Shown here piece by piece: positions 56,116-64,000 of a DNA stretch of 64,000 bases. Position 1 is the first letter of the stretch. Every line of letters starts with the position of its first letter. Origin of the DNA: Methylocystis sp. B8 (lineage in GTDB: Bacteria > Pseudomonadota > Alphaproteobacteria > Rhizobiales > Beijerinckiaceae); contig NZ_VBTZ01000007.1 of the NCBI RefSeq assembly GCF_005771425.1, positions 62,001-126,000 on the forward strand. Direction: 5' to 3'. The notes under the pieces are model-generated. The model ran no database searches, was not told the origin of the DNA, and worked only from the letters and a program-made list of their open reading frames with translations. The position numbers were made by a program, and so were the translations under genes.

Positions 56116-56877
56116 ATGAGCTTTATCAACTCGCTCGCCGCCGGCGCGCTTCTCGCCATGGGGACGACAACGCCGCTCTATGCAGAGGAGTTTTCGGGTC
56201 AGCAGAAGGTTGAGATTGAGAAAGTCGTGCACGACTATCTCATTTCCAATCCGGAGGTCATCAAGGACGCTATCGACGAGCTAGGCAAGCGCGAGAAGGT
56301 CGCTGAGGCCGCGACGCGCGAAAAGGCGGTCAGCCAGCATGGCGACAAAATTGTGAACTCGCCCAACCAGGCCGTCGTGGGCAATCCCAACGGAGATGTC
56401 ACGCTCGTCGAATTCTTTGATTACAATTGTGGTTACTGCAAACAGTCGCTCAATTCCGTCGCCAAGCTGATCGAAGCCGATCCCAAGCTTCGCGTGGTGC
56501 TTAAAGATTTTCCGGTTCTTGGGCCAGACTCCGTCGAGGCGGCGCAGGTCGCAACAGCCGCGCGCATGCAACTCGACAACCAGAAGTTCTGGGATTTCCA
56601 TCGCAAGCTGCTTTCGACGCGCGGCCACATCGGCAAGCAACAGGCGCTTGCGGCGGCTAAGGAGGTCGGCGCGGACATGCCCCGTCTCGAGAAGGACATG
56701 TCGAGCCCTGAGACCAAAGCCGCATTAAAGGAAGTCGCCACGCTCGCCGATGAGCTGCGGTTCGACGGAACGCCCGCCTGGGTGATTGGCAAGGAGGCGG
56801 TCATCGGCGCCCTGCCCTACGCTCAGATGAAGGCCAAAGTCGAGAACATGCGCAAATGCGGGAAAACCGTGTGCTAG
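56116..56877 (+). CDS. DsbA-family periplasmic thiol-disulfide protein
   Basis: 253 residues with a signal peptide ending near TPLYAEE, an N-terminal helical extension (about residues 25-80) and a DsbA-like thioredoxin domain with CGYC (in FFDYNCGYCKQ) and the cis-Pro loop TPAWVIG. Similar to Com1/BdbD-type oxidoreductases of alphaproteobacteria. Two further cysteines lie at the C-terminus (RKCGKTVC). GGGAG six bases before the ATG supports the start. It lies 112 bases after lptD, whose cysteine pairs are possible substrates. Confidence 0.9.
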   Translation: MSFINSLAAGALLAMGTTTPLYAEEFSGQQKVEIEKVVHDYLISNPEVIKDAIDELGKREKVAEAATREKAVSQHGDKIVNSPNQAVVGNPNGDVTLVEFFDYNCGYCKQSLNSVAKLIEADPKLRVVLKDFPVLGPDSVEAAQVATAARMQLDNQKFWDFHRKLLSTRGHIGKQQALAAAKEVGADMPRLEKDMSSPETKAALKEVATLADELRFDGTPAWVIGKEAVIGALPYAQMKAKVENMRKCGKTVC

Positions 56878-56965
56878 CGGGCGACGGGCTTCCTTTGCGG
56901 CGGCATTAAGGCTAAGAGAGACGGCCTGCCGGCTTTGAGATTTTCGGGAACGTTTCGGAAGCGCT

Positions 56966-57409
56966 ATGTCAGCCGTCCACGTGCTTAACGGTCCCAATCT
57001 CAATCTTCTTGGCAGGCGCGAACCGGCGATCTACGGAACCGCGACTCTCGACGACATCCGCGCAATGCTGGAGAAGCTTTGCGCCGAACGTGGCATGTCG
57101 CTCGTCTTCCGGCAATCCAATCACGAAGGCGATCTCGTCGAATGGATTCAGGAGGCCGGCGTCGCCGGCGCGCCCGTTATTCTGAACGCCGGTGCGCTGA
57201 CGCACACCTCCATCGCTCTCTATGACGCGATCAAAGGCGCGGACGCTTTCGTTATCGAAGTGCATCTTTCAAACGTGCACGCCCGCGAAAGCTTTCGCAG
57301 CCGCTCCTTCATCTCGCCGGCGGCGCGCGGCGTCATCGCCGGATTTGGTCCGTTGTCGTACGTCCTGGCCCTTGAAGCTATCTTTGAAAACGAACTGAGA
57401 AAGAGCTGA
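56966..57409 (+). CDS. aroQ: 3-dehydroquinate dehydratase, type II
   Basis: Third step of the shikimate pathway (3-dehydroquinate to 3-dehydroshikimate). The 147-residue length and motifs [18 protein letters not shown] (active-site Arg and Tyr), [25 protein letters not shown] and [14 protein letters not shown] are those of the dodecameric type II enzyme. It precedes accB by 7 bases, a standard arrangement. Confidence 0.96.
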   Translation: MSAVHVLNGPNLNLLGRREPAIYGTATLDDIRAMLEKLCAERGMSLVFRQSNHEGDLVEWIQEAGVAGAPVILNAGALTHTSIALYDAIKGADAFVIEVHLSNVHARESFRSRSFISPAARGVIAGFGPLSYVLALEAIFENELRKS

Positions 57410-57416
57410 GACACTT

Positions 57417-57950
57417 ATGGCGCGCAAAGCTCAACCGCCTCACACCGCTTCCCGCCGCAAATCGACTTCGGCGAGCGCGCCCGTCATCGACGCGGATTTG
57501 CTGCGCGCGGTCGCGGAACTCGTCGCAGGCAGCGATTTGACTGAATTCGAGGTGGAGAAGGGCGATCTGCGCATTCGCGCGGCGCGCACGCCGGCCGCCG
57601 CGGTTGCAAGCGTCGTCGCGGCGCCTGCGGCGGTAGTCCAGCATCTGCAGCCCACGTCGACGCCAAGGCCTGCAGCGACGCCTGCTCCGGCCTTAGCCGA
57701 GCGCGCCGCCGAATTCGTCGACGCGGTGAAATCGCCCATGGTCGGCACCGCCTATCTTCGACCAAATCCGGACGCCAAGCCATTCATCGAGATCGGCGCG
57801 CGCGTTTCGGTCGGCGACAAACTCTTGCTGATCGAAGCAATGAAGACCTTCAATGATATCGTCGCCCCAAAGTCCGGCGTGGTGACCGCCATATTGGTCG
57901 AAGACGGCCAGCCCGTCGAATATGGCGAACCTCTCTTGGTCATCGAGTAG
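57417..57950 (+). CDS. accB: Biotin carboxyl carrier protein of acetyl-CoA carboxylase
   Basis: Carries carboxybiotin between AccC and AccAD in the first step of fatty acid synthesis. 177 residues: a conserved N-terminal part, an Ala/Pro-rich linker (about 60-100) and the biotinyl domain with the lysine in [16 protein letters not shown]. The start ATG is 7 bases after aroQ, and accC follows after 12 bases. Confidence 0.96.
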   Translation: MARKAQPPHTASRRKSTSASAPVIDADLLRAVAELVAGSDLTEFEVEKGDLRIRAARTPAAAVASVVAAPAAVVQHLQPTSTPRPAATPAPALAERAAEFVDAVKSPMVGTAYLRPNPDAKPFIEIGARVSVGDKLLLIEAMKTFNDIVAPKSGVVTAILVEDGQPVEYGEPLLVIE

Positions 57951-57962
57951 CGGCGGCAAAGG

Positions 57963-59321
57963 ATGTTCGACAAAATCCTTATCGCCAACCGCGGCGAAAT
58001 CGCGCTGCGCATCTTGCGCGCAGCTAAGGAATTGGGCGTCGCGACAGTCGCCGTGCATTCAACCGCGGACGCCGACGCCATGCATGTCAAACTTGCCGAC
58101 GAGTCGGTCTGCATTGGGCCGGCGCCCGCGCGCGACTCCTATCTCAATATTCCTGCCCTGCTCTCCGCCTGCGAGATCACTGGCGCGGACGCCGTGCATC
58201 CGGGCTATGGCTTCCTTTCAGAAAACGCGCGCTTCGCCGAAATCCTTGAAGAGCATAACATCACCTTCATCGGTCCGAAGTCAGAGCATATTCGACTGAT
58301 GGGCGATAAGATCGAGGCGAAGGCGACCGCAAAGAAGCTCGGCATTCCCTGCGTTCCGGGATCCGACGGGCCGATCTTGAGCGAGAAGGATGCGTTAAAG
58401 GTCGCCGAAAAGATCGGCTTTCCCGTGCTGGTGAAGGCGGCGTCCGGCGGCGGCGGCCGCGGGATGAAGGTCGCGCGCGATAAGCATGATCTTTCTATCG
58501 CCATCGCCACCGCGCGCACCGAGGCCAAGGCCGCGTTCGGCGACGACACGGTTTACATCGAGAAATTTCTCGAGAAGCCGCGCCATATCGAAATTCAGAT
58601 TTTCGGCGACGGAATGGGCCAAGCCGTGCACCTCGGCGAACGCGATTGCTCGCTTCAGCGTCGCCATCAGAAGGTCTGGGAAGAAAGCCCCTCGCCCGCG
58701 CTCAACGACGCGCAGCGCATGGAGATCGGCGAGATCTGCGCAAGCGCCATGCGCGACATGCAATACGCCGGCGCCGGCACGATCGAGTTTCTCTACGAAA
58801 ACGGCGAATTCTATTTCATCGAGATGAACACGCGCATTCAGGTCGAGCATCCAGTGACGGAATCGATCACCGGCGTCGATCTCGTGTGCGAACAGATCAG
58901 AGTGGCGGCCGGCTCCCCGCTCTCATTGCGCCAGCAAGACATCTGGTTTTACGGCCACGCCATCGAGTGCCGCGTAAACGCCGAGCATCCCGTGAGCTTC
59001 AGGCCTTCGCCGGGACGCATTGCCTATTATCATCCGCCAGGCGGCGTCGGCGTGCGCGTCGATTCGGCGGTCTATCAGGGCTATACGATTCCGCCGAACT
59101 ACGACTCCCTCATCGGCAAGCTGATTGTTCACGGGCGCAACCGAACGGAGGCGCTGATGCGCCTGCGGCGCGCGCTCGATGAATTCATCGTCGACGGCAT
59201 CGACACGACGCTTCCACTGTTTCGAACGCTGGTGCGCAACGCTGACGTTCAGAACGGAATTTACGACATTCATTGGCTGGAGCATTTTCTGGCGACAGGC
59301 GGCATTGAGCCCGACTTTTAA
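57963..59321 (+). CDS. accC: Acetyl-CoA carboxylase biotin carboxylase subunit
   Basis: ATP-dependent carboxylation of biotin on AccB. 452 residues with an ATP-grasp fold: [35 protein letters not shown] (glycine-rich loop), [31 protein letters not shown] and [14 protein letters not shown]. Operon with aroQ and accB. Confidence 0.97.
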   Translation: MFDKILIANRGEIALRILRAAKELGVATVAVHSTADADAMHVKLADESVCIGPAPARDSYLNIPALLSACEITGADAVHPGYGFLSENARFAEILEEHNITFIGPKSEHIRLMGDKIEAKATAKKLGIPCVPGSDGPILSEKDALKVAEKIGFPVLVKAASGGGGRGMKVARDKHDLSIAIATARTEAKAAFGDDTVYIEKFLEKPRHIEIQIFGDGMGQAVHLGERDCSLQRRHQKVWEESPSPALNDAQRMEIGEICASAMRDMQYAGAGTIEFLYENGEFYFIEMNTRIQVEHPVTESITGVDLVCEQIRVAAGSPLSLRQQDIWFYGHAIECRVNAEHPVSFRPSPGRIAYYHPPGGVGVRVDSAVYQGYTIPPNYDSLIGKLIVHGRNRTEALMRLRRALDEFIVDGIDTTLPLFRTLVRNADVQNGIYDIHWLEHFLATGGIEPDF

Positions 59322-59455
59322 GAGCTAAGGATCACGAGTTGGTCCAATGGCGCGGAGAGAAGCTCAACTGCACAATCAAGAAATAATTCGACTTCTCGAA
59401 AGAAAGTCGGCGGCCGAGGGTGGCGCGGCGTTCTAGCGCCGCTATCCTTGAGAAG

Positions 59456-60124
59456 ATGTCCCGCCTCAACGCCCCTTACGCGATCACGCCGCATCTTCTG
59501 CTACGCGCTTATTCAATCGGACTTTTTCCGATGGCCGAAAGCGCCGAGGACGATCAGCTTTACTGGGTTGATCCTGAGCGGCGCGCGATCTTTCCGCTCG
59601 ACGGCTTCGCCATATCGCGCTCCTTAGCCAAGACCGTGAAGTCCGATCGTTTCGACGTCGGAGTCGACCTAGACTTTGACGCTGTGATCGACGCTTGCGC
59701 CGCTCCCGCCTTTCGCCGCGAGCGGACCTGGATCAACGCCGAAATCCGCAGGCTTTATCGCGAGCTGTTCGAACTCGGATTCGCACATACCGTAGAATGC
59801 CGTAGAGAAGGACGCCTTGTTGGCGGGCTATATGGCGTCGCTTTGGGGGGCGCCTTTTTCGGTGAGAGCATGTTCCATCTGGAACGCGACGCCTCGAAGG
59901 TGGCTCTCACCCATCTCGTCGCTCGGTTGAGAGCAGGCGGCTTCCAACTGCTCGATACTCAATTTATTACGCCGCATCTCGCCTCGCTCGGGGCTGTCGA
60001 GATCTCGCGCGAAGAATATCATCGCGCGCTCGAACAGGCGCTGTCGGCAAAGGCCGACTTCAATGTCTGGCCGAAAAACGCGGGAGTGATGGGAACGCAG
60101 GCGCTGGCGGCGCTCTCCGGCTAG
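59456..60124 (+). CDS. aat: Leucyl/phenylalanyl-tRNA--protein transferase
   Basis: Adds Leu or Phe to N-terminal Arg/Lys of proteins for the ClpS/ClpAP N-end rule. 222 residues: LLLRAYSIGLFPMAE, YWVDPERRAIFPLDGF, GGLYGVALGGAFFGESMF and LLDTQFITPHLASLGAVEISR are family signatures. The start MSRLNAPYAITP at 59456 is chosen over an in-frame upstream ATG at 59420. It is convergent with the DUF2155 gene, sharing 4 bases. Confidence 0.95.
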   Translation: MSRLNAPYAITPHLLLRAYSIGLFPMAESAEDDQLYWVDPERRAIFPLDGFAISRSLAKTVKSDRFDVGVDLDFDAVIDACAAPAFRRERTWINAEIRRLYRELFELGFAHTVECRREGRLVGGLYGVALGGAFFGESMFHLERDASKVALTHLVARLRAGGFQLLDTQFITPHLASLGAVEISREEYHRALEQALSAKADFNVWPKNAGVMGTQALAALSG

Positions 60125-60855
60125 AAAGGCTGAGCTGGGGCTCCCGCTGGCGCTGCGGCGGGAGTCGCCTGTTCGCCGCGCCGCTTTTTCTTCCGCGAAG
60201 GCGCAGCCGGAATCTCTCCAGGGGGAACCATAGCCTCGGGATCGACGGGGACCGGCGCGGCCTGATCGGCGGGCCCGATGGGCTGATTTTCCATCGGAGG
60301 CGGCGCTGTGGGCTCAACTCTGCGTGAGCGGCGCTTCTTGCCGCCTTCGGGAGGAGAAACCGCCTCGGCCTCGGCAGGCGGAGCCATAGGCGCCGTCGCT
60401 TCGGCGGGCTGCGCGACCGTCTCCTTGCCGCCTTTACAGTCGACGAGCCAGACGTCATAGACTGGATGCTCGACGCCATGGAGGCCTGGACTCGCGGCGA
60501 ACATCCAGCCCGAGAAGATGCGCTTTGCTTCCTGTTTGGCGTCGACCTTGACGCTTTCAGGCTTCGGGTTTGTCCCAGGCTCCGACTTGAGAACGAGTTC
60601 GTCCACCTCGACGAAGCTCGTCGTCTGCGGCGTTTCGGTCTGAGGACGCGTGTTGCAAACGCGCGGCGTCACCTGCAGCGCGCCGAACTGCACGGTTTCG
60701 TCGATGGCGACGTCGAAATTGATGATCCGTCCCGTGGTCTTGTCGAGACCCGCGAAAACCGCGCTGGGGTGCCGGATCGGCTCGGCTGAAGCGCCGATTA
60801 TAAGAAACGCCCACGCGCCGACCGCCGCTGGCGCCAGTGACAAGCGCAATTTCAT
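60121..60855 (-). CDS. DUF2155 exported protein
   Basis: 244 residues with a signal peptide and one DUF2155 domain (about 35-145): VFAGLDKTTGRIINFDVAIDE, PRVCNTRPQTETPQTTSFVEVDE and IFSGWMFAASPGLHGVEHPVYDVWLVDCK. The last 95 residues are Pro/Ala-rich with basic KKRRSRR and KKKRR patches, longer than in many relatives. The family neighbours aat and the complex I accessory gene in alphaproteobacteria. Function is unknown. Confidence 0.88.
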   Translation of the reverse strand: MKLRLSLAPAAVGAWAFLIIGASAEPIRHPSAVFAGLDKTTGRIINFDVAIDETVQFGALQVTPRVCNTRPQTETPQTTSFVEVDELVLKSEPGTNPKPESVKVDAKQEAKRIFSGWMFAASPGLHGVEHPVYDVWLVDCKGGKETVAQPAEATAPMAPPAEAEAVSPPEGGKKRRSRRVEPTAPPPMENQPIGPADQAAPVPVDPEAMVPPGEIPAAPSRKKKRRGEQATPAAAPAGAPAQPF

Positions 60856-60936
60856 CCAATCACCGCATGAGTCTCCGCCGGAAAAAGGCGGCAGACCAAA
60901 ACAGGCAACAAAGGCGTTTCCAAGGAAAAGCGCCGC

Positions 60937-61344
60937 TCAGCCTTCAGGCCGCCAGGCGGCGTAATCGCCACCGGTCGGGGGGCGCTCGCCGAGCGCGAGC
61001 TGCGAGCCGGGCGGCCGATAGGCCTGGGGCGTGCCCGTCAAATTTGGCTGATAGGGAAGCTCCCACGACCGCGGCCGATAGCTCTCCTCCGTCGGAGGCG
61101 TATCCACCGTGTGGTGAAGCCAGCCGTACCATCCGGGCGGCGTGGCTGAACCCTCGCAATAGCTCTTATAGATCACCCAGCGCCGTTCAAACCCCAACGC
61201 CGGATCGATCTTGCCGCCGCGCCGACGGTAATAAACATTGCCGAATTCGTCCTCCCCGACGCGTTCGCCGTAAAGCAGCGTCCACAGGCCGGTGCTGAGC
61301 GTCGCGCGGTTCCACCAGGTGAAGAAGCGAATGATGTAGGACAT
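60937..61344 (-). CDS. NADH:ubiquinone oxidoreductase subunit NDUFA12 (17.2 kDa) family
   Basis: Accessory subunit of respiratory complex I, shared by alphaproteobacteria and mitochondria. 135 residues: GERVGEDEFGNVYYRRRG, RRWVIYKSYCEGSATPPGWYGWLHHTVDTPPTE and YQPNLTGTPQAYRPPGS are diagnostic. It lies upstream of the DUF2155 gene on the same strand. Confidence 0.95.
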   Translation of the reverse strand: MSYIIRFFTWWNRATLSTGLWTLLYGERVGEDEFGNVYYRRRGGKIDPALGFERRWVIYKSYCEGSATPPGWYGWLHHTVDTPPTEESYRPRSWELPYQPNLTGTPQAYRPPGSQLALGERPPTGGDYAAWRPEG

Positions 61345-61486
61345 GTATCGAGCCGTCCTCGAATTTCGTGGCCCCTTATTGCGTCTGGCGGCGTCAATGT
61401 CCAGCGCGGCGCGCGAGCTTGACGCTATCCAGCCATTCCAGCCACGCTAAGCTAGTGCAGCCTGGAGCTGCGTCGGAGAAACGTCC

Positions 61487-62695
61487 ATGTCCGCGACCCT
61501 GTCCGCCCAATGCTGTGTCGTCGGCGGCGGCCCTGCCGGGCTGATGGCCGGATTTCTCCTCGCCCGCGCCGGCGTCGACGTGATCGTGCTCGAAAAGCAT
61601 GGCGATTTCCTGCGAGACTTTCGCGGCGACACGATCCATCCCTCGACGCTGCGGCTGATGGAAGAGCTCGGGCTGCTCGACGAATTTCTGCGCCTGCCCC
61701 ATCACAAGGCCTATGAACTCGCGGCCTGGATCGGCGAGCGGAAATATAAAGCCGCCGATTTCAGAAGCCTCGGCGGAAGATGCAATTTCATCGCCTTTAT
61801 GCCGCAATGGGACTTTCTCGACTTCATCGCCGCGCACGCCCGCGCGCTGCCAAATTTCAAGCTGCTGATGCAGACTTCCGCCGAGGATCTCGTCTGGAAC
61901 GGCGACCGCGTCGTCGGCGTCAAGGCGACCGGACCCGAAGGGCCGCTCGAAATCTCCGCTCCTCTCGTCATCGCCGCCGACGGACGCGGCTCGCATACGC
62001 GCGCCGAGGCCCATCTTGATGTCGAAGATCTCGGCGCGCCGATGGACGTGTTGTGGTTCAAGCTGCCGCGCGAGGAGAGTGACCCCGACGAGACTTTCGG
62101 CCGTATCGTGCCGGGACGCATGCTCATCATGATCGACCGCGGCTCCTATTGGCAGTGCGGCTGCGTCATTCCCAAGGGCGGCGCGGAGGAATTACGCCAG
62201 AAGGGCCTGGAGGCTTTCCTCGACTCCATCGCCAAGGCGACGCCCTTCCTCGCCGACCGCGTCGGAACGCTCACCGACTGGACGCAGATCAATCTGCTCA
62301 CCGTTCAGGTCAATCGCGCGAAGACATGGAGCAGGCCCGGACTGCTGTGCATCGGCGACGCGGCGCACGCCATGTCGCCAGTCGGCGGCGTCGGCGTAAA
62401 TCTCGCCATTCAGGATGCCGTCGCGGCCGCCAATCTCCTCGCCACGAAGCTGCGCCTGGGAACGGTCACGGACGACGATCTCGCGGCCATGCAGCGGCGG
62501 CGCGAATTCCCCGTGCGCGTGACGCAGCGCCTTCAGCTCGCCATCCAAAATCGCGTCGTCCGCAGCGTGCTCGCCGCCGACAAGTCTTTTGAGGCGCCGC
62601 TGGCGCTGCGACTACTCAACGCAGCGCCGTTGCTGCGCCGATTGCCGGCGCGGCTTATCGGCCTCGGCGTTCGGCCCGAGCATATCGCGACGTGA
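61487..62695 (+). CDS. FAD-dependent monooxygenase/oxidoreductase (UbiH/PHBH-like)
   Basis: 402-residue single-component flavoprotein. FAD motifs: CVVGGGPAGLMAGFLLARAG (residues 10-29), VIAADGRGSHTR and LLCIGDAAHAMSPVGGVGVNLAIQDAVAAANLL. Unlike the 549-residue enzyme at 47.7 kb it lacks the thioredoxin-like tail. Members act on ubiquinone precursors, aromatic acids or lipids; the substrate is not evident. It is divergent from NDUFA12 and convergent with the beta-propeller gene. Confidence 0.88.
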   Translation: MSATLSAQCCVVGGGPAGLMAGFLLARAGVDVIVLEKHGDFLRDFRGDTIHPSTLRLMEELGLLDEFLRLPHHKAYELAAWIGERKYKAADFRSLGGRCNFIAFMPQWDFLDFIAAHARALPNFKLLMQTSAEDLVWNGDRVVGVKATGPEGPLEISAPLVIAADGRGSHTRAEAHLDVEDLGAPMDVLWFKLPREESDPDETFGRIVPGRMLIMIDRGSYWQCGCVIPKGGAEELRQKGLEAFLDSIAKATPFLADRVGTLTDWTQINLLTVQVNRAKTWSRPGLLCIGDAAHAMSPVGGVGVNLAIQDAVAAANLLATKLRLGTVTDDDLAAMQRRREFPVRVTQRLQLAIQNRVVRSVLAADKSFEAPLALRLLNAAPLLRRLPARLIGLGVRPEHIAT

Positions 62696-62701
62696 TATCG
62701 A

Positions 62702-63634
62702 TTAATCAGCGTCGCGAATAAAAGCGCCGAAGGCGCGCGGGCCGTCGCCCGTCTCCGCTTTTCCGAGAACTTTGAGCGTTTCCGCGTCGAGCGCCCATAG
62801 CTCGTTCGAAAACCAGTTTGCGACGTAAACGCGCGCGCCGTCGCCGCTCGCGGCAAGGCCTTCCGGATATTCGCCGACTTTCAAAGTATCGAGCGGCGCC
62901 AATGTCTCGGCGTCGAAGACGCTGACGCTGTCGCCATGCTGATTGGCGACGAAAATGCGGCCCTTGGCGAGCGCCACAGTGTAAGGCCGGCTGCCGCATT
63001 TAAGCGTCGCGATGACTTTGCGCGCGCGTAGATCGACGATGCTGACGTCGTCCGATTCCACATTGGCTGAATAGGCGCGCGCGCTGGAAGCATCGACCGT
63101 GACGCCGAAAGGATGCTTACCGACTGGTATCGTCCCGACGCGGGAAAATGTCGCCGCGTCGATGAGTGAAAGCGCGTTGTCGTCACGGTCGGCGACGACA
63201 ATTATCTTGCCGTCCGGCGCGACGGCGACGCCCGACGCCATTGCGCCAACGCCGACGCTGCGCTGCGCGCCGCTTGCGAGATCAATCTCGACAAGGCGCC
63301 GACCGTAAAGATCGGCGACATAGACGCGCTTTCCGTCAGGGCTAGCGGCGACGCCGAGCGGTCCGCCCTCAACTGGAATGCGTTTCTCAATCTTGCGCGT
63401 CACGGCATCGACGATTGTGAGAAATTTGCCCTCGGGGCTGGTGACGAAGGCGCGCGCGCCATCACGCGACACGGCGATTCCCGCTGGCTTGCCGCCGATA
63501 GGCAGTGTCGCGACGGTCTCCATTTTGGCGAGATCGACGATCGACAGCGCATCGGCGCCTTGCGCCGTGACGAAGGCTTCCGCCGCGGATACGGGTGGGG
63601 CGATGGCGATGGAGAGAAACAATGTCGCCGTCAT
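62702..63634 (-). CDS. Exported YVTN-type beta-propeller repeat protein
   Basis: About 310 residues with a short signal-like start (MTATLFLSIAIAPPVSAAEA) and seven or so blades of about 42 residues, each with a G-x-x-V-Y-V-A or equivalent motif (GKRVYVADLYGRRL, GARVYVANWFSNEL). The frame extends 41 codons further to GTG 63757, which overlaps the SRPBCC stop (GTGA), but that extension is translated from a palindromic repeat (MPALVAGIH... and AWMAGSSPAM). Either the longer start is used through coupling or the ATG at 63634 is; the latter lacks a ribosome binding site. In methylotrophs such proteins occur near PQQ-dependent dehydrogenase genes. Confidence 0.85.
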   Translation of the reverse strand: MTATLFLSIAIAPPVSAAEAFVTAQGADALSIVDLAKMETVATLPIGGKPAGIAVSRDGARAFVTSPEGKFLTIVDAVTRKIEKRIPVEGGPLGVAASPDGKRVYVADLYGRRLVEIDLASGAQRSVGVGAMASGVAVAPDGKIIVVADRDDNALSLIDAATFSRVGTIPVGKHPFGVTVDASSARAYSANVESDDVSIVDLRARKVIATLKCGSRPYTVALAKGRIFVANQHGDSVSVFDAETLAPLDTLKVGEYPEGLAASGDGARVYVANWFSNELWALDAETLKVLGKAETGDGPRAFGAFIRDAD

Positions 63635-63745
63635 GGCCGGGCTTGACCCGGCCATCCACGCGAGCGCGAAGCGCTTCGCCGCTTTTCTTGCAACGCGTCG
63701 CATCGCCTTGGCGTGGATGCCCGCGACAAGCGCGGGCATAACGGG
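63631..63745. repeat. Palindromic interspersed repeat at the 5' end of the beta-propeller gene
   Basis: Two perfect hairpins: GGCCGGG and CCCGGCC (63635-63653), and ATGCCCGCG and CGCGGGCAT (63717-63739). Outer CCATCCACGC and GCGTGGATG arms allow the whole to pair. The type GTCATGGCCGGGCTTGACCC is, to my knowledge, a frequent repeat in Hyphomicrobiales genomes. Confidence 0.82.
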
Positions 63746-63753
63746 TTTAAGCC

Positions 63754-64000
63754 TCACCTCTGTTCCACCTTCGCCTTCAACGCCGCGAGATAGGCGCGCT
63801 GGAGCTTCGTCACCGCCACAAGGGCGACGTCGTCGTTCAATTCCGGCGGCGGATCATTCGTCGGATGACCGCGATAGAAACGCGCCTTCCATTCGACTTC
63901 CGTCTTGCCGCCCTCAGCCGGTCTTAAGGTGATGAGCGCCGTGTAATTCGTCGCCGGCAGACGCTTCACGTCGTCGCCTTCGCGATGCAGGCCCAGCATC
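63754..64000 (-). CDS. SRPBCC family protein, C-terminal part only
   Basis: Partial gene running off the right edge; about 81 C-terminal residues are visible. RLPATNYTALITLRPAEGGKTEVEWKARFYRG and the C-terminal helix VTKLQRAYLAALKA are those of polyketide-cyclase/START-like (SRPBCC) proteins; MxaD-like proteins of methylotrophs belong here. The stop overlaps a GTG start of the beta-propeller frame (GTGA). The ligand is unknown. Confidence 0.72.
   Translation of the reverse strand, partial: MLGLHREGDDVKRLPATNYTALITLRPAEGGKTEVEWKARFYRGHPTNDPPPELNDDVALVAVTKLQRAYLAALKAKVEQR

Overview
This 64 kb window is chromosomal DNA of a GC-rich alphaproteobacterium. The evidence is the gene content and order: NDUFA12-type complex I subunit, HdaA next to ppk/ppx, short-type argC near rplM-rpsI, DUF177-plsX-fabH-ihfA, cvpA-radA-purF, DUF1289, DUF2155, DUF992 and an aroQ-accB-accC-aat block. 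The order Hyphomicrobiales (Rhizobiales) fits best. A methylotroph or methanotroph such as Methylocystis/Methylosinus is possible but is only an inference. No tRNA, rRNA, CRISPR array, prophage or transposase gene was seen.

Layout: 0-1.6 kb, NlpC/P60 peptidase (partial) and an M17 aminopeptidase. 1.8-3.7 kb, glnK-amtB nitrogen sensing and uptake behind a near-consensus sigma-54 promoter. 3.8-5.1 kb, Tat-exported bicupin (oxalate decarboxylase type). 5.3-10.1 kb, rplM-rpsI and argC, separated by a reverse-strand block (small exported protein, POT transporter, flavodoxin-fold protein, small membrane protein, DUF1289). 10.2-20.2 kb, envelope and housekeeping genes (lytic transglycosylase-like, bamE, DUF177, plsX, fabH, ihfA, radA, cvpA, purF, SDR). 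20.2-31.2 kb, DUF992, EcsC-like, an MBOAT/AlgX-like polymer acetylation pair, tyrS, a 1196-residue AsmA-like protein, a 1-Cys Bcp peroxiredoxin and a TPR protein. 31.4-35.9 kb, rnd, a small exported protein, a truncated haemoglobin followed by a 2Fe-2S/flavin reductase, and an exported choloylglycine-hydrolase-family amidase. 35.9-46.4 kb, a ten-gene reverse-strand run: holC, a methyltransferase, potA-potB-potC, a CDP-alcohol phosphatidyltransferase, an AI-2E-family permease, hdaA, ppk and ppx. 46.5-50.1 kb, an accessory block (TetR regulator, VOC protein, FAD aromatic-type monooxygenase, BON protein, DUF4383) lying between holC and pepA. 50.4-56.0 kb, pepA, lptG and lptD. 56.1-61.3 kb, DsbA-like, aroQ, accB, accC, aat, DUF2155, NDUFA12. 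61.5-64 kb, a second FAD monooxygenase, a YVTN beta-propeller protein and a truncated SRPBCC protein.

The most distinctive signal is a set of interspersed palindromic elements that have landed on gene ends. One ~125-bp family occurs twice, in opposite orientation. One copy is in frame in the 5' end of amtB, between an upstream ATG with a ribosome binding site and the signal peptide. The other lies between potA and potB, flanked by 17-bp direct repeats that duplicate the potB start; it supplies the potA stop codon. Three other palindrome types sit downstream of the oxalate decarboxylase gene, on the stop codon of the truncated haemoglobin gene, and in the leader of the beta-propeller protein.

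A second theme is broken synteny. lptG lies directly beside pepA without lptF. lptD is not followed by surA-pdxA-rsmA. pepA-holC and rpsI-argC are split by accessory genes. potABC lacks a visible substrate-binding protein gene.
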